Source of the DNA: Paulinella micropora
Lineage: Eukaryota > Cercozoa > Imbricatea > Euglyphida
Direction of reading: 5' to 3'
NCBI GenBank assembly: GCA_009731375.1
Contig: BJOX01000107.1
Location: 399,387 to 463,386, forward strand
DNA: 64,000 nucleotides
Position 1 is the stretch's first letter. Each line of letters begins with the position of its first letter. The notes beneath the pieces are model-generated. The model did no database searches and was not told where the DNA came from. It was given only the letters and a program-made list of their open reading frames with translations. Shown here piece by piece: positions 19,332 to 31,444 of the stretch. Made by a program: the position numbers and the translations under genes.

Positions 19332-22300
19332 ATGAACCATTTAGGCACCATGGACTTATCATTTTTACGGCTCTGTCATAGTGGATGAAGACTTAGAAAT
19401 TGATGGCGTATTATACGGCGATCATATCGAAGCAAACTCAATACAAGCAAGGACGGATGACATAACAATATCCTCGCGAAATAATAACTCCTCTTTGTTG
19501 ATATCTGACAGCGGTTATGTGTCAATTAATAACGAATATGATCTACCATTAGCGGACGGCAAAGCAAATCAAGTATTAAAAGCGATTACTGTGCAATACT
19601 TCATTCGCTACATTAACTTCAAGTTTTATAAGCGATTTTGAACTGGATAAATTGACAGATGTGGTTATAACTGCACCAATCGCCATGAATAGTTATCTAA
19701 CATATAACTCCTTAAACTGGGTAAATAAAAACATTTCCGATAAATGTTGATGAATTCGGCAATATTAATATGGGCGGGTATTTAAACATAACAGGGGTGA
19801 ATTTATTGAATACAAAAGATGTTGATACTTGGATAACAGAGCACGAGGCAAATAATGATAAAGTGTCAGCGGATGGTTCAATTAATACACACAGCGATGT
19901 GACCATAACAGGCACACCATCAGACAATCAATTGCTCATTTATAGCACGGGACAATGGCAAAATACAAACTCACCTTTTCTTAGATTGGATGGAACAGCA
20001 AACATGACGGGCGGATTAAATATGAATAGCCAAAACATTACAAATGTCGGCCAACTAAATGGGAGAGCTGTCTCAACTTTATTTACAGAGCACGATGCGA
20101 ACAAGGCGAAAGTATCGGCAGATGGTTCAATAGACACACACAGCGATGTAGTAATTACAGGCACACCCGCAGACAATCAACTGCTTATTTACAACACAGG
20201 ACAATCGAGAAATGTGACATCACCTTTTCTTAGATTGGATGGTACCGCCAGTATGACGGGTGGATTAAATATGGGAGGGTTTAACATTACAAATGTGGGC
20301 ACTGTTAATAGTATTGATGTTTCTGCCCTTGATACTGCTGTGTTTAAACTAACAGGAGACCAAACCATAGCAGGAACTAAAACATTTAACAATCAAATTT
20401 CAATGGGCACCAATATGGTTCCAACACTAGCAGACCATGTAGCGAATAAAAAATACGTTGATGATAATTGTGTGAAATTAACAACCGACCAAACCATAGC
20501 AGGAACTAAAACATTTACACTCGGTTTAACAGGCAAACCACAAAATAACGATAGCACAAGACAAACCATTAATAATTGGAAGCGCGACAAAAGGGGCAAG
20601 TGTTCCGATTGGCTTAGAATTGTATGGGACAGGAGCAAACATATCTGGGCCACATATACAAGTATTCACAACCACTGATGCTAATTATCCAATCTTTCAA
20701 CAACTAAACTGGGGGGCACGACGATATTAAATTATCTTTTGATGCGTACTATTCTGGTGGTGCTAACTGGTTATCCGCACATGCTACTTCAAATTATCAG
20801 ATTTCAAAATATGGAGGTAAATTAAACTTTTTATATGGGGCGAATACAGCGGTAGGAGGTAATTTAACTTGGACTACGGCACTTACTCTGGACAATGCGG
20901 GTTTATTAACAACAAAAGCAATTACGGCGAGCGGATTAATAACGGCGAATGCGGGAGTATCAACAACAACATTAACAACTAGTGATAACATAGTTGTAGG
21001 TAATGGAAAAAGCGTGTTTATTAATAGAAATGCTCTCCTCAATAATAAATTAGTCTTATGGGATGGTGATATGACATCAACAACTGCTTTTCTTGGTTTT
21101 GGTGTTGGTAGTCAAACTTTGCTTTATAATGTTAATGCTTCAACTGATAGTCATATGTTTTACTATGGAGGTTCATTAACAACACTGCAATTACGGCTTC
21201 AAAAATCAATAATAGCAAATGGTGGATTAAACATGAATAGTCAAAGCATTACAAATGTAAATCAACTAAATGGAAGAGTTGTTTCAACTTTATTTACAGA
21301 GCACGATGCGAACAAGGCAAAAGTGTCAGCAGATAGGTCAATTGATACACATAGCGATGTAGTAATAACGACACCAGCGAATGGACAATTATTAACATAC
21401 AACGGCACAAACTGGGTGAATTCCACTGGGTCGTTGCCTTTCCTTGCTTTGTCGGGTGGAACGGAGATGTTAAAATGGGTGCTTTGGCTTTTACTTTATA
21501 CACCGCCCCGCAGACTATGACCACTAACAATTCTGGTGGTTTTGTTTCTTTCGCTTCTAATGAATACAATCCAGCATATTATGCTTTTAATGCCGACCAG
21601 AACGATTATTGGACTACGGCTATATATTACAACGACACGACTGGAGTTTATACAAGAGTGCCAGCAACTACGAATACTTGGGGAGGAACTCCATACACAG
21701 GCGAATTTATAAAAATTGACTTAGGAGCAATATACAAGATAAAAAATTATTATGTTAGGTCTTCGTCCGCGAACTTCATTGAAATAACTCCGAGTATTTG
21801 GCATGTTGGAGTAAGCACGGACAACATTACATACACCTTATGGGACAGCAGGAGTGGCGAGGCATGGGCTTCACAAACAACGAAAACATATTCGCCTGCT
21901 TCAAATGCTACTGCTAGATATATTATATTTGTAGTAAATAAGACTGGTAGTGGAGGAACTTCATTTAGAAGCCAAAGTTTGTATTTTGATTATGAAACAT
22001 TTAATTATGACATAACTTTGATTAGAAATATGACGAGCTACACATTAACAACAAGCGGAGCAATAACAGCAAGCGGTTTAATTACAGCGAATGCGGGATT
22101 AACTGGAACCACATTAACGGCTAGTGGATTGATAACGGCGAATGCGGGAGTTGATATGAAAAGTCAAATTATGTCAAATTTGGCTACTCCATCGGCTTCC
22201 GGAGCAAATAAACTTATGTAGATACATTAAAAGGGCAGAATGTAAAATTAACAGGAAACCAAACAATAGCAAGGACAAAAGAATTTAGCGGAAAATTAGC

Positions 22301-23684
22301 AACTTCNNNNNNNNNNTGTCAAATTTGGCTACTCCATCGGCTTTCGGAGCAAATAAACTTATGTAGATACATTAAAAGGGCAGAATGTAAAATTAACAGG
22401 AAACCAAACAATAGCAAGGACAAAAGAATTTAGCGGAAAATTAGCAACTTCATTAGGCATCCCGTGTATAGTAGGAGGAACAGGAGCAACAGGAGGCTTA
22501 GAATTATATGGAACAAGTGGTAATATAAGTGGTCCGCACATTCAAGCATTTGTTCATGATTCCGTTTATCCCACATTCCAATTATTAAACTGGAGTCAAG
22601 ACAACATTTCTTTAAATTTTGATAGTTATTTTGATGGCACTAACTGGAAATCAAGCGACCCAGGCTCAAATTTCCAAATATTAAAAGGAAACGACAAACT
22701 CACATTTAGCTACAAATCAGGAGCAGCACTGGCAGGAAACATAACTTGGTCTGAGGCGATGAACCCTAAGCAATGCGGGGGTGATAACAACAACAGGAGC
22801 AATAATCGCAAGTAGTTTAATAACCGCGAATGCTGGTATTAGTTCGGCTCAAAGTATCACAATGAGTAATACAGGCTCCCAACTTTTCTTTTCGGACGGC
22901 ACGAAAACTACGTGCGGTATAATGTGGGCTGATAGCAACCACGGCATATTTTGTAAGAGAAACTCAGATGAAATGTATATTAAAGAGTATAGCAACATGT
23001 ACTTTCAAACAACAGGTTCTACTACGCGAGCACAGATTAATTCAACAGGTTTTTATGTTTCTTTGACTAGTTCTGGTGTTTCCGTTCAAATAGGAACAAG
23101 GAATGGATTTGTAAACGAACCAATGATTTTAATAAAGTCGGCAAATAATGCTAATAACCGCGGTTTCATTGGTCATAGTGGCGCACAACTTTATCTTTGG
23201 TGTACCTCAAATTCAAATGGAGAACCTTCGGGAGGTTATAATTATATGACTCCAGGAGGCGGTTGGTGCTACTCATCAGACAGGAGGCTGAAATCGGATA
23301 TTAAGACATTAGAATGTGGCGATTGTTGCGAGAAACTAATGAAATTAAACTGCTGCTCGTATTATTGGAAATCAAATGAGAAGAAAGAAAGTAAGAATTG
23401 TGGATGAAGTAAAAAAAATATTTCCAGAGTTTGTCGCGAGTACGGATTTGAAAATAGGTGATGAAGAAAACATTTAAGGCATAACATATACAAGTTTTAT
23501 ATCAATATTAGTCAGCGCTTTTCAACACACTTCATCGCAGATGAAAATTTTGAGCGATGAGCTCAAAATAATGACGGAAAAGGTGATTAATTTAGAAAAA
23601 CAAAATAATAATCTCATGCTTATTATAGAAGATCTATCTAAGCAATTAGCAGAAATCCGAGCAGTCGTATTTTCAAATGTCTAA
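19332..23684 (+). pseudogene. Large fibre with F5/8C-like domain and S74 chaperone, frameshifted
   Basis: Many pieces on + form a phage-like tail-fibre protein. The N-terminal part has LEIDGVLYGDHIEAN. Three repeats follow with SDVxITGTPADNQLLIY and LRLDGTASMTGGLNM. Then comes a discoidin (F5/8 type C)-like domain at about 21535-22020 (EYNPAYYAFNAD, GEFIKIDLGAIYKIKNY, WDSRSGEAWAS). The C-terminus is a Peptidase_S74 intramolecular chaperone with SSDRRLKSDIKTLE (Ser and Lys five apart, as in the self-cleaving dyad) followed by a coiled coil. Numerous indels, an in-frame stop near 23473 and an assembly gap break it. Role by family: receptor/glycan attachment. The homologue in PLV-B (50481-53503) is better preserved. 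Confidence 0.8.
22173..22450. other. 10-N gap flanked by a duplicated contig overlap
   Basis: 22173-22306 and 22317-22450 are nearly identical (one visible C/T difference) on the two sides of the N gap at 22307-22316. This is the signature of two contig ends that were not merged, not a biological repeat. Confidence 0.9.
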
Positions 23685-24042
23685 CAATAATACAACTCGA
23701 CTTCACAGACCCCCGCCTATTATGGATATGGATGGTGAACTAACTCCCGAATTAAAGTCTCGTGTTTTGGATATTGAACTCAAGACAGAGGAGAAAAAGA
23801 TTGATAATGAACTTGAAAACGAATGGAACTGCTGCATGTCTAAACAAAAAACTGACAGCAGACTTATTAAATACTTATTTCAAATGGCTATCATTATCGC
23901 CATTATAACCCTTTGTATCGTAAGGCTATCTGAAAAGAACCTGCCGTGCGAGGTAGCCAACACTTATGTGGGAATTTTGACTTTACTCATAGGAATATGC
24001 CTTCACCAAGTTCTGGAGGTGGTAAAAGGTAAATTAAAATAA
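23677..24042 (+). CDS. Two-span membrane protein of the attachment module
   Basis: 121 residues, intact. The N-terminal part is charged and Pro-containing (HRPPPIMDMDGELTPELKSR), followed by a CC pair, a hydrophobic span (YLFQMAIIIAIITLCIVRL) and a second span near the C-terminus (VGILTLLIGICLHQVL). The ATG overlaps the fibre stop codon by 8 bases, so the two genes are translationally linked or at least compact. A homologue overlaps the PLV-B fibre end in the same way (50147-50491). I infer a virion membrane or entry-related role from this conserved pairing; I know of no named family. Confidence 0.65.
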   Translation: MSNNNTTRLHRPPPIMDMDGELTPELKSRVLDIELKTEEKKIDNELENEWNCCMSKQKTDSRLIKYLFQMAIIIAIITLCIVRLSEKNLPCEVANTYVGILTLLIGICLHQVLEVVKGKLK

Positions 24043-24314
24043 TATAAACTGATTGTATAATATCTTTGTTTTCAATATTGAAAACAAAAACAATGAAGTA
24101 TTGCCATTCGTGTAAAAACTTCTATCCTTCCATTTTTTTGTGGGCAAAACATGGAAAATGTGTAAAGAACGTGATTCCTGTCGCAAAAAAAAAACAATGT
24201 TAATAATGAAATATGTGTTCACATGAATAAACAGAAATATTGTTTGCTGTGTATAACGGCAAAAAATAAATCAGAACAAAATACTCATTCTGAACCTTGG
24301 ATGGAGTGGTTGAA

Positions 24315-24566
24315 TTAAATATCATTACATTCATATATATGTGTCATATACCGTCTATTATCGCCTGCACACATTAAGGGCAGTGCCTCATCAAAACTAC
24401 GACACATATTATTTCCGTTATTTATGAAAACACACTTAAACCCTGTATCTACCCCTTGCTTTATACAATGAGCACAACTCTCATTCTTTTTTTCTGCGTA
24501 TCGCGAGTAAAAGTCGCAGGCAGTCCGCGAAATAGCCGAGCACACGAATAGCAATATTAATAACAT
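24315..24566 (-). CDS. Small secreted Cys-rich protein (PSI-like spacing)
   Basis: 83 residues with a signal peptide (MLLILLFVCSAISRTA) and eight cysteines after it: CDFYS, CAHC, CVF, CRSF, MCAGDN and YEC. The pattern resembles PSI/plexin-type small disulphide domains but is not diagnostic. It is convergent with the membrane-protein gene. A close homologue sits in the same relation in PLV-B (49868-50161). Likely secreted or on the virion surface. Confidence 0.6.
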   Translation of the reverse strand: MLLILLFVCSAISRTACDFYSRYAEKKNESCAHCIKQGVDTGFKCVFINNGNNMCRSFDEALPLMCAGDNRRYMTHIYECNDI

Positions 24567-24584
24567 TATATATATTAGCCTGCT

Positions 24585-24797
24585 TTACCCTTCCTTTTTA
24601 ATTATATTATTATAAATTGCTTCTCGTTGCTTATCTGATAGAGGTAAGCGATAAAGGATATTTTCAGGTTTTCTAAAAATGTTAGGGTTTCTATTCACTA
24701 AGTTCTGAGTGATGCGGATTTGGTCAATGTCCTTCCCTAGCCTTTCTAGTTCCTCCAGTTGCTCCTCGTCTTTGGTTTTTTCCTTTTTATTTTCCAT
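24585..24797 (-). CDS. Small charged protein, unknown
   Basis: 70 residues, Glu/Lys-rich N-terminal helix (MENKKEKTKDEEQLEELERL) then a conserved-looking tail (YRLPLSDKQREAIYNNIIKK). Its TAA lies 18 bases beyond the start of the Cys-rich gene on the same strand, so the two may be co-transcribed. No family recognised. Confidence 0.45.
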   Translation of the reverse strand: MENKKEKTKDEEQLEELERLGKDIDQIRITQNLVNRNPNIFRKPENILYRLPLSDKQREAIYNNIIKKEG

Positions 24798-24820
24798 GCT
24801 ATATTATAGCAGATAAAAAA

Positions 24821-26283
24821 ATGTCGTTTCAAGAAAAACAATTGATTGATTATTATAATCAAGCCAGATCAGAACATAAGGGTCAGCCCACTGAGTTTAT
24901 TACAGCAAAGGCCAATGAGCTAAAGTGGGAAGATAGAATACAAGACGCTCTAACTTACGAAGATGCGTCCGACAATCCAAACATAGATTAAAAGACAGGA
25001 TTGAAATGCTAAGCGAAAGGACATCTATATATAACAATATGAACCAGAATGCCCTAAGGGAACATCTTAGGGAAAATAGAGTTAATATAGAAGAACTTGA
25101 ATTTTTTTTTGGAAAAATACCCATAAATGAACAACGATTAGAACTGATACAATTAGCAAGGACTAAGGATAAATCAAACATTGAAAAAATTAAAGACCTT
25201 ATTGATCAGATGAATCGTGATATGAATCAATTGATAGCTCACTGGGGATATCCAGAAGGAAAACGATCCTTACTTAAAACAATGACTCGTGATGGGCTAA
25301 CACATTTATTGAATAAAGGCAGAAATGAATTAATAGTAGCAGCAAGGAGGGAACACAAACAATGGCATACTCTGGACTTAAAAGAATGGGAACAAAAAAG
25401 AATAGAATATAAACAAGAAAAACCTGAGGATGCTTTAATTGAAACACAAATAGGCGAAGAATACAAAGCTATCGTGCCAAGTTTAACAGATACACCAAGA
25501 AATACTGCAAGGTTCGTAAATGCAATGCTTGAAAGTATTCCAGAAATAATTATGAGCCCTACATTGAATAGAATACTGAATACTGCTATAAGGGTTGGTC
25601 GTTATGGTGTGAGTAGATTGGCATGGAATCGCTTATTAACTATTACCGCTAATCATCCTCAAATTCGTGCTATGACTGTTGCGGTAATGGGAAGACCGGG
25701 CGCGGAGTCTTTCAGAAGGGCATTAGAAGCATTAGCAAGAAATGAAGCACCGCCAGAGTTGCCTCTGCCTAACCCTCGCTTAATTGCAGCGGGACAACAA
25801 AGAATGGGTGGTTATGTATTGAAGGATACGTTGAGAAGATTAGGCTTACAAGTATCAACAATGATTGCATGGGAGACATTTAAAAGAGGTGTTGAAACTA
25901 CGGCCGCGGTTGCTTTTGGTGTATTTCTAAAACACATATACAGCATATGGACTGCTCAACCTGGTCCAGATGCTGTTATTAAATTGGAAGAAGAACGATC
26001 TCATACTACTGGAAGTAATTATAATGGCCCAGCTACACGAGTAGAAAGTCGCCTCCAATTAGAAGATAGAACTCGTGGTAAGTTTCCTTACATTTTACCA
26101 GCAGACACTTTGGATTTGATTGCTTTTGAACATGATCTATTGTATGCTACTGGTGATAAAAATGTTCAAAATTTCGCCGAACAACGATACTTTGAAAGAA
26201 TTACTAATATAACAGAGTATTTGACGAGTAATGGATTGGCGAGTGAAGAAGTTGCTAAAACTATTTCTAACAATTACAATTGA
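24821..26283 (+). CDS. Virion protein with parvovirus-type PLA2-like domain (one frameshift near the start)
   Basis: The long frame starts at 25006 (425 residues). The upstream ATG 24821 opens a matching N-terminal piece in another frame, so one indel near 24985 probably split the gene. The C-terminal region shows YNGPATR (residues 339-345 of the long frame; Ca-binding-loop type), then PADTLDLIAFEHDLLY with the His-Asp pair at 376-377. That is the layout of the PLA2-like domain of parvovirus VP1 and of some adintovirus/PLV virion proteins, used to breach membranes during entry. A hydrophobic helix region lies before it. It sits upstream of two small virion-like genes and the ATPase. Confidence 0.65.
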
Positions 26284-27542
26284 ATGTTCTCAAAAGCAGA
26301 TATATCTAAAATGGCATTACAAGCACAAGGGAGAGCTCGCAGTGGAGTATCATATTTGGATGCGATGAAATTCTGGAAAACTATTAAATTAACACCTCCA
26401 GATGCGAAATACAATACTTTTATACACAATGTAGATCAAACATTAAATTCTATGATTGGTGTTATGAATAATGTGGGCGGTTTTGATAATGACACTAACT
26501 TTAAAGTAAATAAAATAGCTAATCCTGCTACATTTAAAAAACAATATAAAAACTTGGTGAATTCGTCTAATCAAATGGTAAAGTCGCAAGACAAAGCGGA
26601 TGGTGTGAAAGGATATTCTCTTATCGCACCAGCAAATGAAACTACAATTAATAATTTTATAGAAAAAATAAATAAAATGAATAAAAAAAATACTTCAGCA
26701 GATATAGAGAAGGAAATAATTGTTGAGGTTTAACCCACACCAAATCAAATAGAAATGGTAGTAGCACCCAATGTTGATTCAATCGGACTTGGTAATAACT
26801 TGTCTATACTTCCAGATAAAACTGCCCAAGTGAAGCATTTGAAAGGATTTGTTAATATGCTAAAAAATAAAACTGGAAAGAAAATATCTTTGACATTGTC
26901 AGAATATGACGATCCTATTAGTGGATGGGAAAATGCTATAAGGCAAGCATTAAACAAAGGGGCTAGTATGTCAGATATAGCAGAGGTAGATGATATGTTG
27001 GATGGTAGAATTTATCAAGAAGTGAGTCAGTGAGGGGTAAATTGACACAGGAACAAATGGAGACATTGACAGAACTAAAAATAAAAGATGAAGAATTTGA
27101 AAGGGCAACACCTAAAAATCCAAATCCACAACCTCAACTAACACCAGCACCACAACCCCGACCAATACCAACACCACAAACTCACCCACCACAACCTCAA
27201 CCACCACAAACTCAACCACCACAATCTCAACCATATCCACAAACTCAACCACCATAAACTCAACCACCAGCACCAGCACCGCCAAATCCACAAACAGAGT
27301 ATGACAAATATATTTATAAAAGTGGAGAAAAACAGGGACTTCCATTCTGGGAAGAGAAAATTAAAGATTAAAAACTGAAAGAAATGATGAAAGAATACAA
27401 AGTTTCAGATAATCCAGATCCAGCAACAACAAATCAAGCCATGGTTGATAGTATGAGAAGTATTGACAAATTGGTTGATAAGATTATGGGAAAACCTCCC
27501 GCCGATGAAAGAGAAGACTTATTGGCACTATTTGTTTTCTAA
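26284..27542 (+). pseudogene. Unknown structural-type protein with Pro/Gln-rich linker, broken
   Basis: Starts at ATG 26284 directly after the PLA2-gene stop. Reading continues past a TAA at 26731, shifts frame near 27030, then passes TAA at 27255 and 27369 to end near 27540. The middle is a PQ-rich linker (PQTQPPQSQPYPQTQPP); the 27255 stop falls where the repeat predicts Gln. Parts on either side are helical and soluble. Three stops and one frameshift mean it is not functional. Position between the PLA2-like and ATPase genes suggests a virion component. Confidence 0.5.
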
Positions 27543-27979
27543 TGCCAAGTGATCAAAATGGTGGAATTGGCACTTCGCAAACAAACCCACTTATTAAAGG
27601 CAACGAACAACGACGAGATCGTGTGCTAGCAACTAAGAATGATTTTGAATCACTAGACAACACACTTTATAGCAACACAAATAACCACTTTATGGTGAAT
27701 AAATACAATAGAGCAGTCATTCAGACCAGAATAGAAGAAAAAAGAGAGTTTCCCAAAATGAAACGAAAACTGACGAGAAACTTCCCTGCTGAAATCCCGC
27801 GACAAGATCAAACTCGCCCAGAAAGAAAGGATTTTGAACCACTTGTCAATCCTCCAAGTAATTATGCTTTTGGTAGTCCTTACTCTCCTTATTTCTATAA
27901 TTATGCTTCACCACCCCAACCATTTGGTGCTGAATTTGATAATTATAGATATAATCCAAACTATTTTCAAAACCCATAA
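27542..27979 (+). CDS. Unknown protein with Tyr/Asn/Pro-rich tail
   Basis: 145 residues, open. The start overlaps the end of the preceding broken gene, and the stop is 11 bases before the ATPase ATG. Basic middle (MKRKLTRNFP), C-terminus rich in Tyr, Asn, Pro and Phe (SPYSPYFYNYASPPQPF). No domain recognised. Confidence 0.5.
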   Translation: MPSDQNGGIGTSQTNPLIKGNEQRRDRVLATKNDFESLDNTLYSNTNNHFMVNKYNRAVIQTRIEEKREFPKMKRKLTRNFPAEIPRQDQTRPERKDFEPLVNPPSNYAFGSPYSPYFYNYASPPQPFGAEFDNYRYNPNYFQNP

Positions 27980-27990
27980 TATAGTAAGAC

Positions 27991-28892
27991 ATGCCTAGAT
28001 CTATACATAAAGGATTAATAGCAAACAAGTTGCCACGAAAAACACTTTTGAAGCAGAATCTGGAGAAAACCGACATAGAAAAAGCACACGAGGAATTTAC
28101 TATTGACAGGCCAGTAATAACAGAGTTAGATAGCAAAAAACCGCCAAAATTTAAGAATGAATCGGAAATACAACCAATTAAAACACAAAGAGATGGTGTT
28201 GAATTGCTTCCTATTCAAAAAGAAGGAATATTGCCAGCAATGGGGACTATGGTTATATGTGCGAGCACTGGCGGAGGTAAATCAGTTATGATTTGTAATC
28301 TACTCGCCAAAAAGAACATGTTGAAAGGGTTTTATGATAGAATAGTCGTCTTTTGTTTAAGTCCGTGCCCAATTTTGGAAGACACCCTCAAGTGAAAAAA
28401 GGAAGACATAATCAAAGAAGATAAGCCTGAGTTAATGAGAGAAATATTAACTAAACAAAAGGAACTGATTAAAACTAAAGGGTTTAAGAAAGCACCAAAA
28501 ATATTATTGTTATTAGATGATATCGCGCAGAGCAAAACTTTTCTCAAATCAGAAGTGCTTACTGAGTTGTTTTTCGCTTCAACACAAACTAAGGTGTCAG
28601 TCTGGGTAGCAACTCAGAGTCATACACAACTTCCACGAAGAGTAAGAATTAATTGCCATTGGATGATTATTTTTAATGGAGTAAGGAGAAGCGAACTTGA
28701 CAGACTGGCAGATGAATATGAAAGTCCTTTTTCACTAAAAAAGAATTTTACAATATGGTTAAATATGCTACGGCAGATCCTTATTCATTCCTAGCAATTA
28801 ACAATACTGCTAGTGACAGAACAACCCAGTTTAGAAAGAATTTTTCTACTATATTGCGATTAAATAAGGATAGAGATATGAAAAACTTGTAA
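27991..28892 (+). pseudogene. Genome-packaging ATPase (FtsK/HerA-A32 type), broken
   Basis: Walker A is CASTGGGKS (about 28259-28284) and Walker B is ILLLLDDI (about 28500-28524), followed by VSVWVATQSHTQLPR, the arginine/sensor region of A32-like packaging ATPases. A TGA at 28393 interrupts the frame (position compatible with a former CGA), and a frameshift near 28755 precedes the last segment, which ends with TAA at 28890-28892. In PLVs this ATPase pumps DNA into the capsid. The sequence differs clearly from the PLV-B ATPase (Walker A ARKKSGKT). Confidence 0.8.
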
Positions 28893-28931
28893 AATTGAAT
28901 TAAACGTTTTTTTTCCGCTATAATATATGAC

Positions 28932-29524
28932 ATGGCGGAATCAACTAAATTATACCAAACTTACTATCGGTAGGCACTCGCACTTTGGTATAACCAGAAT
29001 TCGCGAGGAAAATTCGTAGCAATTCGTAAGGGATCGCCCGAATACTTACCAGTAAAGAAGATAGAAGAGGATATTAAGAGTGGTAAGATTAAAAGTCAAT
29101 TAAAACCAAAAGTAAGCAAATCAGGAAGTAAGAAAAATGAACAAATGAACAACCTATTGCCAGCGGACAGCCAGATCAAGTGCCAGACGAAGCATTGAAA
29201 AGAAAGGCACCAGACATAGAATCGGCAAATAATTCATCTCCCGAACCAAATGCGAAACCTGTTGAAATGTCTCCAGCACCGAAGGTTGAACAATCTTTAC
29301 CGAAATCTGTTAATCCAACTCCTGTTTCTGCGCCAAAACAAACTACTACAACACCAGCAAGTAAGATAAAAGCAATAGAAGATGCTTCTAAGGAAACTCC
29401 ACCACCAACTAAAAACGTTACTGAAACTAATAACGATGATGTAAATCAAGCCATAGCAGATTTAATGAAAATGAAAGAAGAAAGAATTACACACAAGAAT
29501 TTACAAATTATGAAAAATAATTAA
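28932..29524 (+). pseudogene. Basic/Pro-rich unknown protein with stop and frameshift
   Basis: ATG 28932 follows a TATAATATATGAC box. A TAG at 28971 interrupts after 13 codons (Gln would fit). The frame continues through a Lys-rich region, then shifts near 29170 into SANNSSPEPNAK, a Pro/Thr-rich segment and a final helix (IADLMKMKEERITHK). No family recognised. Confidence 0.45.
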
Positions 29525-29558
29525 TGCTAATTGATAAAATAATTATTATTATTATATA

Positions 29559-29956
29559 ATGATTAAAGACTCAAGTGCTTCAATTCGTTTGCCATTGACT
29601 TTATTAATAAGATAAATGAAGCAAACAGACCCGCGAGTGATGGGTTTCAATTGAATCAGTTTGAATTGTGGAGTAGTCATGGTGCCCCATTAGTTAATCA
29701 ACCATTAACCGAATTTAGTGATCTTGTCTCACATGAGAAGAGTACTATTCAAAACACATTAACAGACATTTCTGATAACAAAGAAAACGCTGATGTTGTT
29801 GATTTGGACACTGCTGTTAGCAGTTTGGCTTATTTAAAGAAAGCGGTTCAGAATGCTGAAGCAAGAGAGTTTCAATTGACTTCACCACAAGATACAAGAC
29901 TTGACAATATAAAGAAATCAGTTGATATTATTAAACAATCCGTTTCAAGCGAATAA
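29559..29956 (+). pseudogene. Unknown helical protein, frameshift near the start
   Basis: An ATATAATG start at 29559 runs into a stop, while the downstream frame (FELWSSHGAP..., helices to QSVSSE) is open to TAA 29954-29956. One indel near 29600 would join them. Lies immediately upstream of the major capsid gene; could be a scaffold or minor virion protein, which is inference from location. Confidence 0.4.
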
Positions 29957-30034
29957 TTAATTATTTTAATTTCTATTATTATTTTTTTAGTATAGTAACT
30001 TCGCGAATTTTACAATTCCACAAGCACACAAAAA

Positions 30035-31406
30035 ATGGAAGGAAAGGATTCTAAAAATACTGAGTAGTTGATGACCCTCAACAATCTCAGATATGAGTTG
30101 CCAGCAAATTTAGCACTCACCGAACAGGGAAGTATCTTTAAGAAAAATTTCTCTGACCAGCAGACTTATACCAGTTCGTCGGGGACTGAAATGATCTTTA
30201 CATTACAGGCAAGCACTGATTTTGTGTATGGAAAAATTGTTATTTGTCGTTTGACATTAAAGCAGATGGGTTGGTTACGACCGCAGGGAATAACTGCGCG
30301 ATCGGTTTTCAAAACACTCCCGCGACTGCTATTTTTGAAAGATTTTTGTTAGAAAGTAAGGATGGTAGCGAACTTGAACGAATTGAAGATTTGAATAAAC
30401 TGGTGCGAAATACTCTCCCGTGGCATTATCCTTTTGATTATCGTCGGCAAGCACAGATGGCGGGACAACGAGAGAATGTGGAAGTTAATGCTAATATTAC
30501 CGACAATTCAGTTGTTGATTTGCTATTAATACTCCTACAGTCGTTGGTACTGGGCAATACTTAAAAGTTTGTATTCCTCTCCATTACTTCTCGGGGGTGT
30601 TTAATGAAGAAACTCTCATTCCTCCCTCTCTAATTAGTGGTATGAGGCTTCGTTTGACATTTGCTCCATCTCAGGAAGCATTTACCATTATCGGAAGCAC
30701 TGATGGTAAGGTTTCTACTGGTTTTGATGGTTCTGCTTTGACTTACACCGTATCAAATCCTGTTGTTATGTTGAAAACCTTCTCACTTGCTCCCACCGTG
30801 CAGAGAAATATTTTGGAACAGATGGGAAGCAAGGATGGGCTTCCATACACTTATGAAGCATATTACAATCAAAAAGCAAATCCTGGAACGTCTGATGATT
30901 TTAATCTTTAAGTGAATAAGGCCGTTGCTCGTGCTCAGTGCTTGTATATCGTTACTCAAAATGTGCTCGCTGACAATGCTGGTATTGATAACCTTGGAAC
31001 TGCTCACATGCCTTATAAGCATCAGTGCCATATTGGTGATTGGTATGCTCCGCAACAAAAGTTCAACGAGGATGCGCCGAATTATATATTAACAATCTTC
31101 AAGCGACTATGGGCATTCGCGATGCTTACATGTCTTCACCTGTTTCTCTTGAAAACTTTCGCAAGTATTATTCTACTTCAGATAAAACAGGACTTACATC
31201 TAACTCAGGATTTGCTACCATTATCCAGACACTCAATCAATCGCCACACATTGGAGCATCTGGTCTTGCGGTTAATAACTCATGAACTGCGGAAGTCACT
31301 CTTCGTTATGCGGCCGATTATAACGCAGATCGCGCCATCACCGCTTGGTTGAAATATGTCAAAGTCGCGTCTATCTATCCTAGCAGATGTGTCGTAAAAA
31401 AAAAAT
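30035..31406 (+). pseudogene. Major capsid protein (double jelly-roll, PLV type), broken
   Basis: About 450 codons spread over three frames. Recognisable landmarks are NLRYELPANLAL near the N-terminus, NTLPWHYPFDYRRQAQM (about 30410-30460), PLHYFSGVFNEETLIPPSLISG (about 30580-30640) and the second-barrel strand with VNKAVARAQC (about 30915). These fit the major capsid proteins of PLVs and virophages that form the icosahedral shell. In-frame stops at 30065 (TAG), 30909 (TAA) and 31283 (TGA), plus frameshifts near 30250, 30530 and 31085, inactivate it. Followed 38 bases later by the intact minor capsid gene, the usual PLV order. Confidence 0.8.
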
Positions 31407-31444
31407 AAAATAAAAATTAAAATATATTATTTTATAATATAGCA

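Noticed and set aside
26731-31285. Stop-codon reassignment (TAA/TAG read as Gln) in PLV-A
   Set aside because: TAA clearly ends several intact frames close to the next start (27979, 32242, 34046), TAG ends the PLV-B fibre, and frameshifts are common too. Decay explains the data better.
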